Shown here piece by piece: positions 36,597 to 49,008 of a DNA stretch of 64,000 bases (the stretch's first letter is position 1; the number at the start of each line of letters is the position of its first letter). Source of the stretch: Eublepharis macularius (lineage: Eukaryota; Chordata; Lepidosauria; Squamata; Eublepharidae). The DNA lies in contig NC_072796.1 of NCBI RefSeq assembly GCF_028583425.1, positions 122,547,464 to 122,611,463 on the forward strand, given 5' to 3'. The notes beneath the pieces were generated by a model, which had not been told where the DNA came from, ran no database searches, and worked only from the letters and a program-made list of their open reading frames with translations. The position numbers were made by a program, and so were the translations under genes.

Positions 36597-36830
36597 GGGC
36601 CAAACTACAAGTGATGCCTGACACAGGTTGGACACTTGTCAGCTTTCCTCAAGTTTTGATGGGAAATGTAGGCAGCTCGGCGGAATGTTGGACAAGTGAC
36701 AGTTGAAAAGTCCATTGGACAGCAGTCGGAGAGCCAAGCTGCAAGACCAGGATGCCTACATTTCCCATCAAAACTTGAGGGAAGCTGACAAGTGTCCAAC
36801 CTGTGTCATTCGTCACTTGTAGTTTGGCCC
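36597..36830. mobile_element. Palindromic MITE, family P, copy 3
   Basis: Ends GGGCCAAACTACAAGTGATG and the complement CACTTGTAGTTTGGCCC. It is the best-preserved copy. The inner arms CAAGTTTTGATGGGAAATGT and their complement match over about 60 bp. No convincing target duplication is present. Confidence 0.85.
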
Positions 36831-37764
36831 TCAGCTTCTTTACGGGAATCTGCAGCTGATGTTCATAATAAGGTGAGCTCATGACCAAGACCTCAGTTGC
36901 TTTTGTGAAATCTAAAAGTGTGCACATGCAGGCACGAGTCTGTGAAGGGGTTATTTGATAATACTTGAATTAATGAGTGCGCAACTCAGAGAGAGGAACC
37001 AATGGGCATTTTTCTTTTTGGTAGCCCATTTGTGGGACTCTTTCCTCACTCCCCTTCACATACCTGCCTTGCCAAGCTTTGGGCACCAGGTGAACACTTG
37101 AAAAAAATTCATTAAATTTTTTTTCATACAGGCTTTAAGTGAGATCTGAGGTTGCTTTTTCTGTCTTCTGCTGATGACCAAGCCAATTCTGGTTATGCTG
37201 ATATTGATACTGCTTGTTTCTGATTTTGTATTATTACATTCTGCATCATGGGTTCTGCTGTATTTCTGAAACTGCTTGTATGCTGCCTTGAGAACCCTAT
37301 AGAATAGAAGCAGGGGTGCACGTATTCTCAAATCTCAATACATTACCTAAATATTGGCGGGCTCTCAATCCTTGATCAATTTCAAATACAAACTAGTTTT
37401 TATAATAAAAACCTTGTGTGTGGTGAGAATCATAAGGGCAGCAATTTGAAAACCACACCCTGAAATCACCTCCTCTATAATTTTCTACACGCTCAGGGGT
37501 TAAAACAGTCTAATTCCACTCCCTTTCCCCTCCCCCATAAAAGACTCTCCGCTGCTCTTAAAATTCTGGGTCTCCTGGAGCATAGTTAGCCTTCACTCAG
37601 GCCATTCTCAAAGGCATTCTTTTTTTACCATCATGTGTCAGACAGGATTGCTTCCATGCCTCTCGTCATCAATATACCTTGTGTTGGGTGGCATGGAAAT
37701 GGACTTCTAAGCCTAATGGCGAGAACCTACCAGCTAAGAAGCTATATCAGGGAAGCTTAAGTAG
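36831..37764 (-). other. EXT1 intron 7, no recognised feature
   Basis: AT-rich DNA. 37230-37320 (GCTGCCTTGAGAACCC) may be a LINE remnant. Confidence 0.35.
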
Positions 37765-38178
37765 CAAGTAGAGGTGGGTATGAACTGGGAAAATGGTGGT
37801 TCGTTGCGTTTCATGAATCACTAACCAGCATGAAATTGCGTGGTTTGCAAACCGATTCGTTTGGTTTGTCACTTACAGGGCAGCAGAAGGCATGCAGAAG
37901 GCCTGCAGGCATGCGTGCCCCGGAGCCGGTGTGATGACATCACTTCTGAAAGTGATGTTGCCATGCTGGCAAATGATGCTGGCTCTGGGGTGCACATGAG
38001 GCAATTGGCGGACGAGGCGGCAAATCTCACTGATGAACCGAAAAATGAACCAAACGAACCGCCCTAAAAGTTGTCACGGTTCGTTAAGAATGTTCCCCGA
38101 CGAACTGCTGGTTTGCGAACCCCAAACCTGCCTGGTTCGTCACGAAATTGATTCGTATTTTGGTTTGTGCTCATCTCT
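37765..38178. mobile_element. hAT-like element, intron 7
   Basis: Left end TAGAGGTGGGTATGAACTGG, right end GGTTTGTGCTCATCTCTA. GGTTTGCAAACC and GGTTCGTCACGAA words lie in both halves in inverted order. The ends fit hAT elements of reptiles. The flanks (AGCAAGTA, AGCAGTAA) are only similar. Confidence 0.65.
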
Positions 38179-38490
38179 AGCAGTAAGCTTTAAAGTGTTT
38201 TTAAACAGGCAGCTGTTAGCAAGCAATAGAAAAGGTTTGTTTGTTTTTCTTGCCTGAATTAGAGTGCTTTATGTTCAGCAACACTCTCCGTAACTTGTAT
38301 TCAATAAACTGAAAGATATTTTAGACTAGCCTGTGTCCGGAGCAACTGGTTGCTCATGGGTACAACCTCAGGAGGAACCCTGAAACTGTAAAGTTTCACA
38401 AATTAAAAGAACTAGGCACCTTCCTACTGCAGTGGCTGTGTTCAATGCCCAGGGAAGGAGTTTGGGGGTGCCTAAGTTCATACACACTTA

Positions 38491-38697
<207 letters not shown>

Positions 38698-38759
38698 TTA
38701 GCAAACAGTCCTGCAGAAGGTCTTTCCTGAGCACCAAGTCTCCTCCTCTACTGTCAAGT

Positions 38760-39165
38760 AGAGAATGTTTAGGTGATTTACAGGCCCAGAGACCTGCTTG
38801 AGGCTCATGAGAGACAAACAAACAAACGTAAGATCACAAAAACAGCAACCATAAGAATGATCAAAACAGCTACAGAAACCAAGATCATAAAAAACGTTCA
38901 GAAGCAGACTACTAAAAAAAACCAGCTTAAAAATGGAATCTTGCAGTCAAATAGCTACAGGTGAATGTTTTGGCCTACTGCCTGAATCACAGTAAAGTAT
39001 GTGCCTGGTGATCCTGGAGGGGAAGAGTATTCCAAAGGCAAGGAGCTACCTCTGAAAAAGCCCTGTCTGTCATTGCCACCCACCTCACCTCTGCAGGTGA
39101 GGGCACAGAGAGCAGGACTTCGGAGGAGGATCATGCAGGTTGAGAGCCAAATTCCTTCTTAAGGA
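38760..39165 (-). mobile_element. LINE 3' region remnant, intron 6
   Basis: CATGAGAGACAAACAAACAA, then TTTTGGCCTACTGCCTGA and TGAAAAAGCCCTGTCTGTCA with CATTGCCACCCACCTCACC, in the order of a reversed L2-like LINE 3' part. Confidence 0.55.
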
Positions 39166-39724
39166 AAAAGAATGCAACTCATTTTTACTTTATTTCCATC
39201 ATTCTGGCTACAAGTAAAGGATCTACATTGTCAGATATGACAATCTTTGCAGCATCTGGAAGGATCTCATGTGTTTGCTTTGGTGGAGGCAAAAGACAGG
39301 CCATTCTACTCTCAACCCACTGATAATGCAGGAATCTCTGTAGTCTGTGACTTTGTGGGAGCTCAGAACCCAACAGGGGCACAGACCCCATCTGGGGACA
39401 GTATCCCACTTCCTATGAGTGTGTGCTTTAAGTTGCTAGTCCTTAGGGTTACAAAACTACTTACTGAACATGCTTCAGCACCGCCAGCTTGAATCTCAGA
39501 AGATGGAGAGTGAATCAAAATGAAGAACTTCAACATCCCACAAAGCTCCTTCCCTTAACCCCCACAGCAAACTCTGTAGACTTACTTGAAATAAATTTAT
39601 GCAAAATACATGATGCAATTTGCATCATGTATACAGACTGCAGAATATAACGTTTCTCTGTTCAGAATTCAGATTGTATGAGCATAGAATTTTGGGGGCG
39701 TTTTTCAAACTACGTATACGCAGC

Positions 39725-40470
39725 CCTGATTAATATTTATTATATATTTATGCCATTTATAGTCCGCCTTTCTCATTGGGACTCAAGGCGGATGACACAG
39801 TGTAAGATTAGTACAGTCAATATCAAGGACTTTTCAATAAACAATGCCATAGGGTAAATAAATGCAGTTTATAAAGACATAGCATTAGCAAAAAATCCAA
39901 TGCAGAGTTGAAGAAATATTGAAACAGAGTGTAAGCAATTCTAGGACTATTAGACAACACAGAACTACCCAGTAGGGTCAGACTTAAAGGTAGGGCTTTT
40001 TTTCAGCTGGAACGCTGTGGAACGGAGTTCCGGCACCTCTTGAAAATGGTCACATGGCTGGTGGCCCCGCCCCCTGATCTCCAGACAGAGGGGAGTTTAG
40101 ATTGCCCTCCGTGCTGCTGGAGCGGGGCCACCAGCCACGTCAACTTTTAAAAACTCCCCCCTTGTTCCAGATGACCCAAAGTGATGTCATTGTATGGTCC
40201 TGTGCTGGCAACCCACTGAGTTCCACCACTTCTTTTCCCAGAAAAAAAGCCCTGCTTAAAGGAATAGATTGCACGTAAGGCAACATAGCGGTGATGTCTA
40301 TGGTCCCTAACTTGTCAGTGAAGCATCTCTTTGATACCACCTCCCTATAATTCGGCCAGACTATCAACTGCACTGAAAGTCAAACACTATCCCTTGAGGA
40401 ATACCGTTCCTGTTGCAAGCATGCTCTTGGTTATGCTCCTCCAAGAAGCCCTCCTGCATAATATTCATCT
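39725..40470 (-). mobile_element. L2/CR1-type LINE 3' part, interrupted by hAT element
   Basis: 39725-39990 is the reversed 3' UTR (ATAGTCCGCCTTTCTCATTG) and 40263-40470 continues with GGTGATGTCTATGGTCCC, the family seen forward at 6.0-6.4 kb. The hAT copy at 39991-40254 splits it. Confidence 0.8.
39991..40254. mobile_element. hAT-like foldback element, copy 5, intron 6
   Basis: The 264-bp element starts TAGGGCTTTTTTTC (first base changed from C) and ends GAAAAAAAGCCCTG, with CTTAAAGG on both sides (39983-39990, 40255-40262). Part of one arm is replaced: CCACGTCAACTTTTAAAAAC occurs where the complement of the left arm should be. It ends 458 bp from exon 6. Confidence 0.93.
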
Positions 40471-40622
40471 CACTACGGATCAGAGTTTGTACTCTCTGGT
40501 GATAAAGTCAAACAGCACCCCTTTCGCAGACATGAAATAAATGATATTTTGGTGCCTTGAATAAAGTCTGAGAATGGAAAGCTCGCCAACATTTATCACC
40601 ATTCCAAGAGAAGCATGCGTCA

Positions 40623-40853
<231 letters not shown>

Positions 40854-41434
40854 TTAATATAGGGAAATCGCTCAGCCTGCGTAGAAAGGAACTGCTGGCG
40901 CCTAAGGTAAGAAAATCTTTTTGATATCTTCCCTGCAGCGCGTGGCTACTTGAGTCACCTGGAATGGTTTATTCGGCTGTCAGCTTGTTTTTCCCCTAGT
41001 GCCCTTTCACTCTACTTGTGGGACATGTGAAAATAGATTGCAGAGGCTGAGCTATTGACTTGACAGGCGGGGAGCCCATCTTTATAAGCAGGAAGTTGGC
41101 TCCAAGGACCTTTTTTTTACCCCCTTTTGTGATGAGTGATTATCCCCTTTTGTGATTAGTTTCTGATTCTAGGCACCAGCTGGGATCACCACGGCATCTC
41201 AGTTCCTCGGCTTCTATGGAACAAGCAAACCTCTTGGTGTGGCAGTGGAGAGGGTATACAGCCTTCACCTCCACCATACAGGCAGTATGACATGGGATGC
41301 AGGCACTCAACACAGTGGCCTGGACATGCGAAGGCTTGAAAAAAAGGCACCAGCGTGGGAGGGTGATCGGGCAAATGGAACTTATATGGGGCTCAAATAA
41401 ACACTGTGTCAAAGTAAGATAAGTCCAAGAGTGG

Positions 41435-41576
41435 CTGATTCCGCACACGTTGGATAATGCACTTTCAATGCACTTAATCGTTTGAGGCGGATTTTTTGTT
41501 CCACACATGACAAAATCCATTCCAAATGATCTCTAAAGAGGATTGGAAGTGCATTATCCAATGTGTGCGGAATCAG
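41435..41576. mobile_element. MITE, family Q, copy 3, intron 5
   Basis: Ends CTGATTCCGCACACGTTGGA and GTGTGCGGAATCAG. AGTGG (5 bp), or GAGTGGC if the ends are drawn one base shorter, lies on each side. Inner arms are complementary around GGATTTTTTGTTCC. Confidence 0.88.
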
Positions 41577-42094
41577 AGTGGCAGAAACCAATATTTGCAC
41601 AGAAATATAAGCTGATGCCATGAAGAGAAGAAACGATTCCATCGGGAGTCCATGGCATTCTTCTTGTACGGTACAAGGTGCTACCTAATACAGGTGTAAT
41701 TTTGACCTTCTCCCTGCAAACTAAAATGTGCAAATTGAGATCCAGACTGGTAAACTTGAGCTTCGTTTGCCCTTCTCCTTCGGGAGCAAGTTCCTCCCTC
41801 CCTTCCCAGCATCAGCCAGGGTTTTACACTGATGGAAACTGTGTTTAATGCACATCAGGTCCATCCGTCACAATAGTTTGCAAAACCCTTCCAAACTCTG
41901 CTATCAGATTCTGAGACTATGGATAGCACTAGTGCTCCTGTAATGCCACACTTAAGGCTCAGAAGGGATAGAAGATCGTCATGGGGGGGGGGTATGTGGA
42001 ATGACTTTGCTTGGGTTCCCAGGTCTGGCTCCCAATTTGCAAATCATAGGTTGATAGGAGCTAGTGAACTGTGCCACCTCTGCCACGTCCCTCA

Positions 42095-42340
<246 letters not shown>

Positions 42341-42419
42341 TTACTGAAGGCAGCGATTGCCGTGCATTTGGTAAAAGCCACCAAGAGGCAGATTATTTAG
42401 CATTCCTCTTTAATCTTTT

Positions 42420-42690
42420 TTTTTATTTAGAAAAAAAACAACAACGGGAAGTTAAACCTATATCCTTGTGCATATTCTTGTAGGTTAGAAGCCACCCATA
42501 ATGCTATTCAAACTACCTCATTAGCAGCTGCAGACACCCTGGCAGCCTCACGACGTATTAGGTTCTGCATTTTCAAGTCAAAATATTTTCTGACTTTTCA
42601 AAATGGCATGTCAGTTTGCGAGGCTGATTAGTCTATTTGACAATTTTGCCAGCCATGTCCTGCATAAAATAATTAGTTTGGTGATAGATT
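42420..42690. other. Candidate conserved non-coding block, intron 4
   Basis: Repeat-free, with AATGGCATGTCAGTTTGCG and CATAAAATAATTAGTTTGG. I infer possible conservation from its texture only. Confidence 0.3.
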
Positions 42691-42763
42691 TATATACAAG
42701 GATGGGTAGCTTTTGCAGGGGGAGGGGGGGATGATGGTTTTAACCTCCACCCCTCTTCCTCTC

Positions 42764-42770
<7 letters not shown>

Positions 42771-42829
<59 letters not shown>
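42771..42829. repeat. (AG)n and (AGAC)n microsatellite
   Basis: About 19 AG units with one A interruption pass into five AGAC units. Confidence 0.97.
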
Positions 42830-43139
42830 GACAAACAGCAAGGAAGAAAAAGAAAGATGGTGCTGCACCTTTGGCTCAAGGAGAACCATTCATACAGTAA
42901 CACTTAATATACTACTATGATTCTGTGTATGGGGGAAAACGCACAGCATGCAGTGTGGGGCACAGAATTCAGAGCCGTGAGAATCTCCACTTTCTCTCCC
43001 CTCCGCCCGAATTTCTAGCTCTTACGGCTGTTAAGTTATGCTTGAAAGTCTGCAGCCAATGGTTGGTGAGAGCTCATTATCCAGAGGGAGTGCAGTATCA
43101 GGTTTCCAGTAGTCAAAGCTGTTTGTAAAAGGACCATCC

Positions 43140-43400
43140 CCCCCCCTATACATTCCCGCCTGGCCCATATCTTTTCCATCACAGCACCCGTTCTATGGAA
43201 CACATGCCCTGAGGAGGTGAGGGGGGCACAGTCTGTAGAGGTGCTTAGGGGGGACTCTCTTTGCTGGGGCTTTTAATGAGGTGGTTTTTTTAAAGGGACA
43301 GGGGAGGGTATATGGGGCTTTATTGTCTTTATTTGAATTGGCAAGCTGCTACTGGAAAGGAAGAGTACAAATATTTTAACACATAAATATATAAAAAAAT
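43140..43400 (+). mobile_element. L2-like LINE 3' fragment, intron 4
   Basis: Translation near 43150-43220 gives HIFSITAPVLWNTCPEEV, the LINE ORF2 C-terminal motif. An AT-rich 3' part with GGCAAGCTGCTACTGGAAAG follows. Confidence 0.7.
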
Positions 43401-43576
43401 TTTTAAAATGTATGGCATGTAACTTATTGTCAGCTGTTAAAAATGTCTCTTCACTGCCACCCCTATTCTCACAAGCAACAAAAAACAACGAAAAAAGGGG
43501 AACGGTTAGAGGAACTGTTAGTGTGGAAAGGTAATATTTTCCAGTAAAGCTCATACTACACATGGTTTCTTAGCAG

Positions 43577-43578
<2 letters not shown>

Positions 43579-43608
<30 letters not shown>
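43579..43608. repeat. (CA)n microsatellite
   Basis: About 15 CA units. Confidence 0.95.
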
Positions 43609-43610
<2 letters not shown>

Positions 43611-43618
43611 TTCAGCTT

Positions 43619-43687
43619 ACAGTGCAATCCTATGAAGAGTTCCCCCAGTCTAAACATACAGGACTAACTCTGCATAGAATTGCACTA
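43619..43687. mobile_element. Short MITE
   Basis: ACAGTGCAATCCTATGAAG at the left and TGCATAGAATTGCACTAG at the right are inverted repeats; the inner part is short. It is related to the element at 5124-5214. Confidence 0.65.
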
Positions 43688-43857
43688 GTCTTAAAATATG
43701 TTTCTGAAGCCTCCATTTCTACGTATCTTCAAGCTGCAGGTCTAGTGGTCAATTCTAACTGACCCTGTTTCTTTATGGGCCCAGGGCTTGACCGAAGGGC
43801 TAGACCAAATTTAACTCTTCTAGTCAAGACCAAATCTGGCTTTTCTAATCAAGGAAA

Positions 43858-43998
43858 CAGTGACTGTGACACTGAGAGAGCTCTGTCTTTTGGTGCTCCA
43901 CCTCTGAAGACGCCAGCCACAGCTGCTGGTGAAACATCAGGAACTACAATGCCAAGACCACGGCTATACAGCCTGGAAAACCCACAACAACCATCGAA
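43858..43998 (+). mobile_element. Penelope-like element fragment, copy 2, intron 4
   Basis: It aligns with 14180-14310: CTGTCTTTTGGTGCTCCACC, AGCTGCTGGTGAAACATCAG, and GCCAAGACCACGGCTATACA. It ends at AACAACCATCG, where copy 1 continues. Confidence 0.65.
43885..43958 (+). ncRNA. Hammerhead-ribozyme-like motif, copy 2 (decayed)
   Basis: Same layout as copy 1: CTGAAGA (43904-43910), stem II GCCAGC/GCTGGT, GAAAC (43931-43935). The triplet is ATC rather than GTC, which breaks the second pair of the minimal stem III. It is probably inactive. Confidence 0.45.
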
Positions 43999-44439
43999 AC
44001 AGCACTTGCTCCTTGCTAGGCTGGAGCAGAGAAAGGATCCAAAAAAGGACAAAGTGGAACAGGCAAAAGGGGTACGCACATGGCAAAATACAGATTTTGT
44101 GTTGTAAGAGAATAATATATATATTTTTTTTAAAGCTCTGCTGAAAAACTAATAGTCTAAAAAAGCACATGTCTGCCTCAAACATTGCCATGTAGGTTTG
44201 CCAACACAAACACATGATTATCGGAGATGTGAATAACCGCCCTAAATTATTCCAATTCTGAAACGGATTTTATGGTTGAACATGGAAACTGCCCACCTGC
44301 AGAAAACGGGTTGGAGCAGTAAGAACTTCGTATCACGTTCAATTCTACTGTTTATATTAAACTAAGAAATATGTGGTTTTGCAGCAGAGCTAAAGATCTT
44401 CCTTTTCCACTGTTCCCCTCTTCCTCAAACCATGCCTCA

Positions 44440-44977
<538 letters not shown>

Positions 44978-45182
44978 TAGGGTTGCCAGTCTCCAGGTGG
45001 TGGCTGGAGATCTTCCAAAATTACAAGTGGCCTCCAGGCCCCTGGAGAAAATCGCGGCTTTGGAGGGTATATTCCATGCTATTATACAATGGTGAGGTCT
45101 CTCCCCTCCCCAAACCCCGCCCTCTCCAGGCCCCACCCCCCCAAATCTGCAGGAATTTCCCAAACTGAACTGGGCAATCCTA
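44978..45182. mobile_element. Palindromic MITE (TAGGGTTGCCAG family)
   Basis: Ends TAGGGTTGCCAGTCTCCAGG and GGGCAATCCTA. The body GGAGAAAATCGCGGCTTTGG, then ACCCCGCCCTCTCCAGGCC, is that of a common squamate repeat (memory). Confidence 0.75.
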
Positions 45183-45223
45183 GTTATGAAGGCACTTTCA
45201 TGAGACCTTTTAGCCAAGAGGAT

Positions 45224-45305
45224 TTTGAGCCCAGCGGCACCTTAGAGACCAACAAGATTTTCAGGGTCTACGTTTTCGAGAGTCCAAGATCCCTTCTACA
45301 GATGC
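45224..45305. repeat. Old relative of foldback family F
   Basis: CAGCGGCACCTTAGAGACCA, ACAAGATTTTCAGGG and CTACAGATGCCA echo the arm of family F. Confidence 0.5.
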
Positions 45306-45574
45306 CAAAAAGCAGCTCCCCTTTTCCAACATAGACACAGACTTATAGAATGCCCCACTCTGAAGATTTTCGAAGTTTTCCCTTTCCAAATGTCTTGAAA
45401 AAACCTGAAGACATTTTCATTCACACCAGCATGTATTAATTGACATGTATTTAGTCCTGTTTGCTAGTCTTTTAGAACCATGGATGCTCTTGTTATTTTG
45501 TAGCACTTTCGAATGCTGAAGTCTTTCTTGTCATAGACGTTTACAAAAAGTGATCTCCCCCCCCCTCCCCAAGG

Positions 45575-45685
45575 GGTCCCAGGTTCAATCACCAGTGCCT
45601 CCAGTTAAAGGGATTGGGTAACAGGTGATGTGAAAGACCTCTGCCTGAGACCTGATTCAGTATAAAGCGGCTTCATGTGTTTATG
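45575..45685 (+). mobile_element. tRNA-Ala-derived SINE, body and tail
   Basis: B box GGTTCAATCACCAGTGCCTC, then GTGAAAGACCTCTGCCTGAG and ATTCAGTATAAAGCGGCTTC. The A box is missing. Confidence 0.75.
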
Positions 45686-45689
45686 CCTT

Positions 45690-46050
45690 AAATCCCTGGC
45701 CCCAAGGAGGCCCGCCTAGCCTCGACCAGAGCCAGGGCCTTTTCGGTCCTGGCTCCCACCTGGTGGAACGCTCTTGTCTGCTGAAATCAGGGTCCGGCAG
45801 GACCTACTATCTTTTCGCCGGGCCTGCAAGACAGAGTTGTTCTGCCAGGCATATGGCTGAGGCTGGGCCTCTGCCGGCCTGGAAAAAAGGGGTGTATAAA
45901 ACCCTCCCCGTGAAGGCTGTCCACCAACCTGTTTTAAATGTGTTCTTTTTAATGAACATGAATTTTTAATTGTATTTTTAATATGTTGTTATCCGCCCTG
46001 AGCCTGCTCGCGAGGAGGGCAGAATACAAATTTGAAATAAATAAATAAAT
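45690..46050 (+). mobile_element. CR1/L2-type LINE 3' end
   Basis: The ORF2 end reads RAFSVLAPTWWNALVC-like in translation. A 3' UTR ends ATCCGCCCTGAGCCTGCTCG and AAATAAATAAAT. The reversed copy at 59.07-59.48 kb is the same family. Confidence 0.8.
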
Positions 46051-46213
46051 GACAAGTTCAGATATGCTTTATAAATTTAGTACGCATTGGCAGGCCATTG
46101 GGACTTGATTATTTTTCTCCAAGCAGCTCAGGCAAGAGGGAGGTCAGTTAAGCCTAGGACTAAATGACCTTCAGGAACTGTTCTAACCCTGTTTTGCACA
46201 AACATGTATCATG

Positions 46214-46462
46214 CAGGGCTTTTTTTCAGGGGGAACGCGGGGGAACGGAGTTCCGGAACCTCTTGAAAATGGTCACATGGCCAGTGGCCCCGCCCCCTGA
46301 ACTCCAGACAGAGGGGAGCTTAGATTGCCCTCCGCGCTGCTCCAGCAATCTAAACTCCCCTCTATCTGGAGATCAGGGGGCGGGGCCACCAGCCATCTGA
46401 CCATTTTCTCCGAGGGCAACCCACTGAGTTCCACCACCTCTTTTCCCAGAAAAAAAGCCCTG
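46214..46462. mobile_element. hAT-like foldback element, copy 6, intron 3
   Basis: The 249-bp element begins CAGGGCTTTTTTTC and ends GAAAAAAAGCCCTG. GTATCATG is on both sides (46206-46213, 46463-46470). Both arms are well kept. Confidence 0.94.
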
Positions 46463-46559
46463 GTATCATGTATATTATAACCGCGGAAGGTCCTTTTGCC
46501 CTCCCCCTGGTGTTTATGTGGCATAGACATCAGTCTAAACAGTGGGGAAAAAACCCAAA

Positions 46560-47000
46560 TCCTTCCCTGCATTAACTTTATTTAGGACAAGGAGAATGTT
46601 TACTTCGGCAAGGCATCTATTTTCTCATCAGACTGCTGCGTTCTTCCTAAGCTTTTCAAATATTCATATATTTTCCCTCCATCTAATTATGCACAAGGCA
46701 CCAACCTCTATTTGTTTTTGATTTGTGCCATTTTGCCTTTTTCTACTTAGGTATTAGATTAAGCCCAGCAATTGCCTTTTCTCTCATTCATGATCTCGCA
46801 TGTCAGAAAGAAAGAAAAAAAAAACCCTTCCCAATAAAATATTCTTAATTAGAATACATCTGTTCTGCACATAGCCTTACAGCATTGTGAAAAACAGCTT
46901 GACAGCAATGATCTCCTTATGCCAGCCACACACTTTTAATATACGCTCTGCGTGAAATTCAACAAGAAACCCAATTTGAAGCATTAAGCTATTCTAAGTA
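46560..47000. other. Candidate conserved non-coding block, intron 3
   Basis: About 440 bp without repeats, AT-rich, with CATCTAATTATGCACAAGG and TTCTTAATTAGAATAC (homeodomain/POU-like words). The texture suggests conservation, but this is inference. Confidence 0.35.
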
Positions 47001-47454
47001 AGAGAGGTTTACCCACTGCTGAAGAGTATCATGACTGACAAGAGGATTAAGTCAAGGGTCCCAAAGGCAGTGGGAAAGGGAACATGGAAGATACTACGGC
47101 TCCCATCTGACTTAAAGGAGATAAACAGCCAGATATGTTCAAAACTGTAGTGGTCACCTCTTGATCCTCTTCTCCCAGGGTGAGCCACTTGATATGAGGG
47201 CTCAGCAAGATGTTCCGCTCCCTTGAACCGGGAGCCCACCAGCCACGCGTATCAGAGCATGCAGGTCCCTGCTATGGTTCATGTTAGTGCCCCGTTCCCA
47301 TGAGATGGTGACCGTGTATCGGATGTATCATGGGGACTGGCAGGCTCCCAATCTGCACAAACAGAATGTCTGCAGAAAGCGACGGTCTAATGCACTGCAG
47401 GGAAGAACCCCATCTCTCTACTTGAAAGCTGCGGAAGCTCTTGCAACGGAAGCA

Positions 47455-47670
47455 ACTCACTTTGGGGTTTGAACTTACAGCGTAGAGTCGTGGTTCAAGT
47501 GTCAGACTAGGATCCGGGGAACGCAGGCTCAAGCCCCTCATACTATGATGACAACTCACTGGGGGGGGCCTTGAACCAGTCGATCTCTCTGTCTAACCTA
47601 CCTCGCGTGGTTGTTGTGAGGATTAAATGGAGACCCTGAGATCTTTGCAAGAGGGCAGGATAAAAATGTA
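47455..47670 (+). mobile_element. Sauria SINE, diverged
   Basis: GTGTCAGACTAGGATCCGGG, AGGCTCAAGCCCCTCA and CTAACCTACCTCGCGTGGTT, then GGATTAAATGGAGACC. Confidence 0.8.
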
Positions 47671-48639
47671 CTAGATGCATAGAGTTCAAAGCTCAACTTC
47701 GTCAACCGATAGGCAAGTAACTATCTAATGACATTTGCAGAGGGTTGGAGCCTGTGAATTGTAAATGGAAGGAGTTCCTAGAAAGGATCTCTCCCCCTCC
47801 CCCACAAGGTCTCCTGTGCTGTCTGCAAAGCCAGAGATTTGGGGGACCCTTGGAAACAGAATAGGATTAGTGGGGGGGGGGGAGATGCAGCAAGAACCCA
47901 GAAACTGCCCTCCTCTTTGCACGAGCTCTTCTTGTTTCATTTCCAGAAAAGCTCTCGGAAGAAGAGAAGTGAGTGATCTTAGGCCCTGTGAAATGGTCTA
48001 CACGTCCAAGCCTGGAGGACTTCTCTGTTAAGTTTGGAAAGGCAGGCAAGGCCTTTGGAGGAGGGGTTCATAAACTGGCAAGTAGGATTTGGGGCTGCAT
48101 TTATCATAGGCTCTGTTAAGAGTCCTCGAACTAATAGCCCTGTACAAATTTATTAACTAATGTTTCAAGCAGATTGTATTTCATATGGTTTTTTGTCTTG
48201 GGCACAGTGAGAGATGTCTTGGCTTGCTTCCTATCCATGGGCACAAGGAAGGGGGGTGGCAATTTTTACCTATTCCCCCCTTTCACAGCAGGCCCATGAA
48301 ATACAGCTCCTGGAGGTAGGGTACCCCCAGAAGTAACTTGGGGGGGGGATCAAAGGTCTCCTGCAAGAGAAGAAAACAGTGAAATTTCCTTTCCCCCTCC
48401 CTCCAACACCCGCAGAAATTCTGGGTGGCATCTAAGCCCTTCAATTCTAGGAGAAAAGTGATATAAAACATATTTAATAAATATTTTTTCTGCTAAGTTA
48501 TAACTACTTGTGCTGAGTCCCACTCTGTTATCAAAGATCTCCAAGCACTCAGGGCAGCTATAGAAAGAAGGAGAGGGAAATCCACAACGGTTCCCTTTAC
48601 AGTCCTGTAGAATCCAACCCACAGTGTTTGGAATGCTAA

Positions 48640-48735
48640 TTTCACATACATTACTTCAGTAATTCTGACAACCACCCTGCAAAGCAGATCACTGTTATCC
48701 TTCATGGGCAAAGGGAAGAGCAGGCTGTCTCTAAG
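48640..48735 (-). mobile_element. MIR-type SINE fragment
   Basis: TTCTGACAACCACCCTGCAA and TCACTGTTATCCTTCATGGG, then CAAAGGGAAGAGCAG, is close to the MIR 3' half in reverse. Confidence 0.5.
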
Positions 48736-49008
48736 GCCACCTACACAAATTCATGCCAGAATCTAAATTTCAGCTGGGGCCTCCTTCCTTGTTCTCCTCC
48801 CAGCCTTTTAACCAGTTTGACACACCAGTGGAAGTCTCCTGTTTGTCTAACTGGAGCAATACCACTCTTACCCACTGAATTGCTGCTCTTAAGAATCCAT
48901 AGCATAAGGGCGGTGTTTGCAAGTTAATGATTTCGACATCCCTTCCAAAAAACCGGCAGAAGGCGTGTAATTACTAAGCACAGTACACAACAGGTACACT
49001 TTGGGTTA

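Noticed and set aside
42713..42907. Open frame rich in Arg-Glu repeats
   Set aside because: It is the translation of the (AG)n/(AGAC)n microsatellite.
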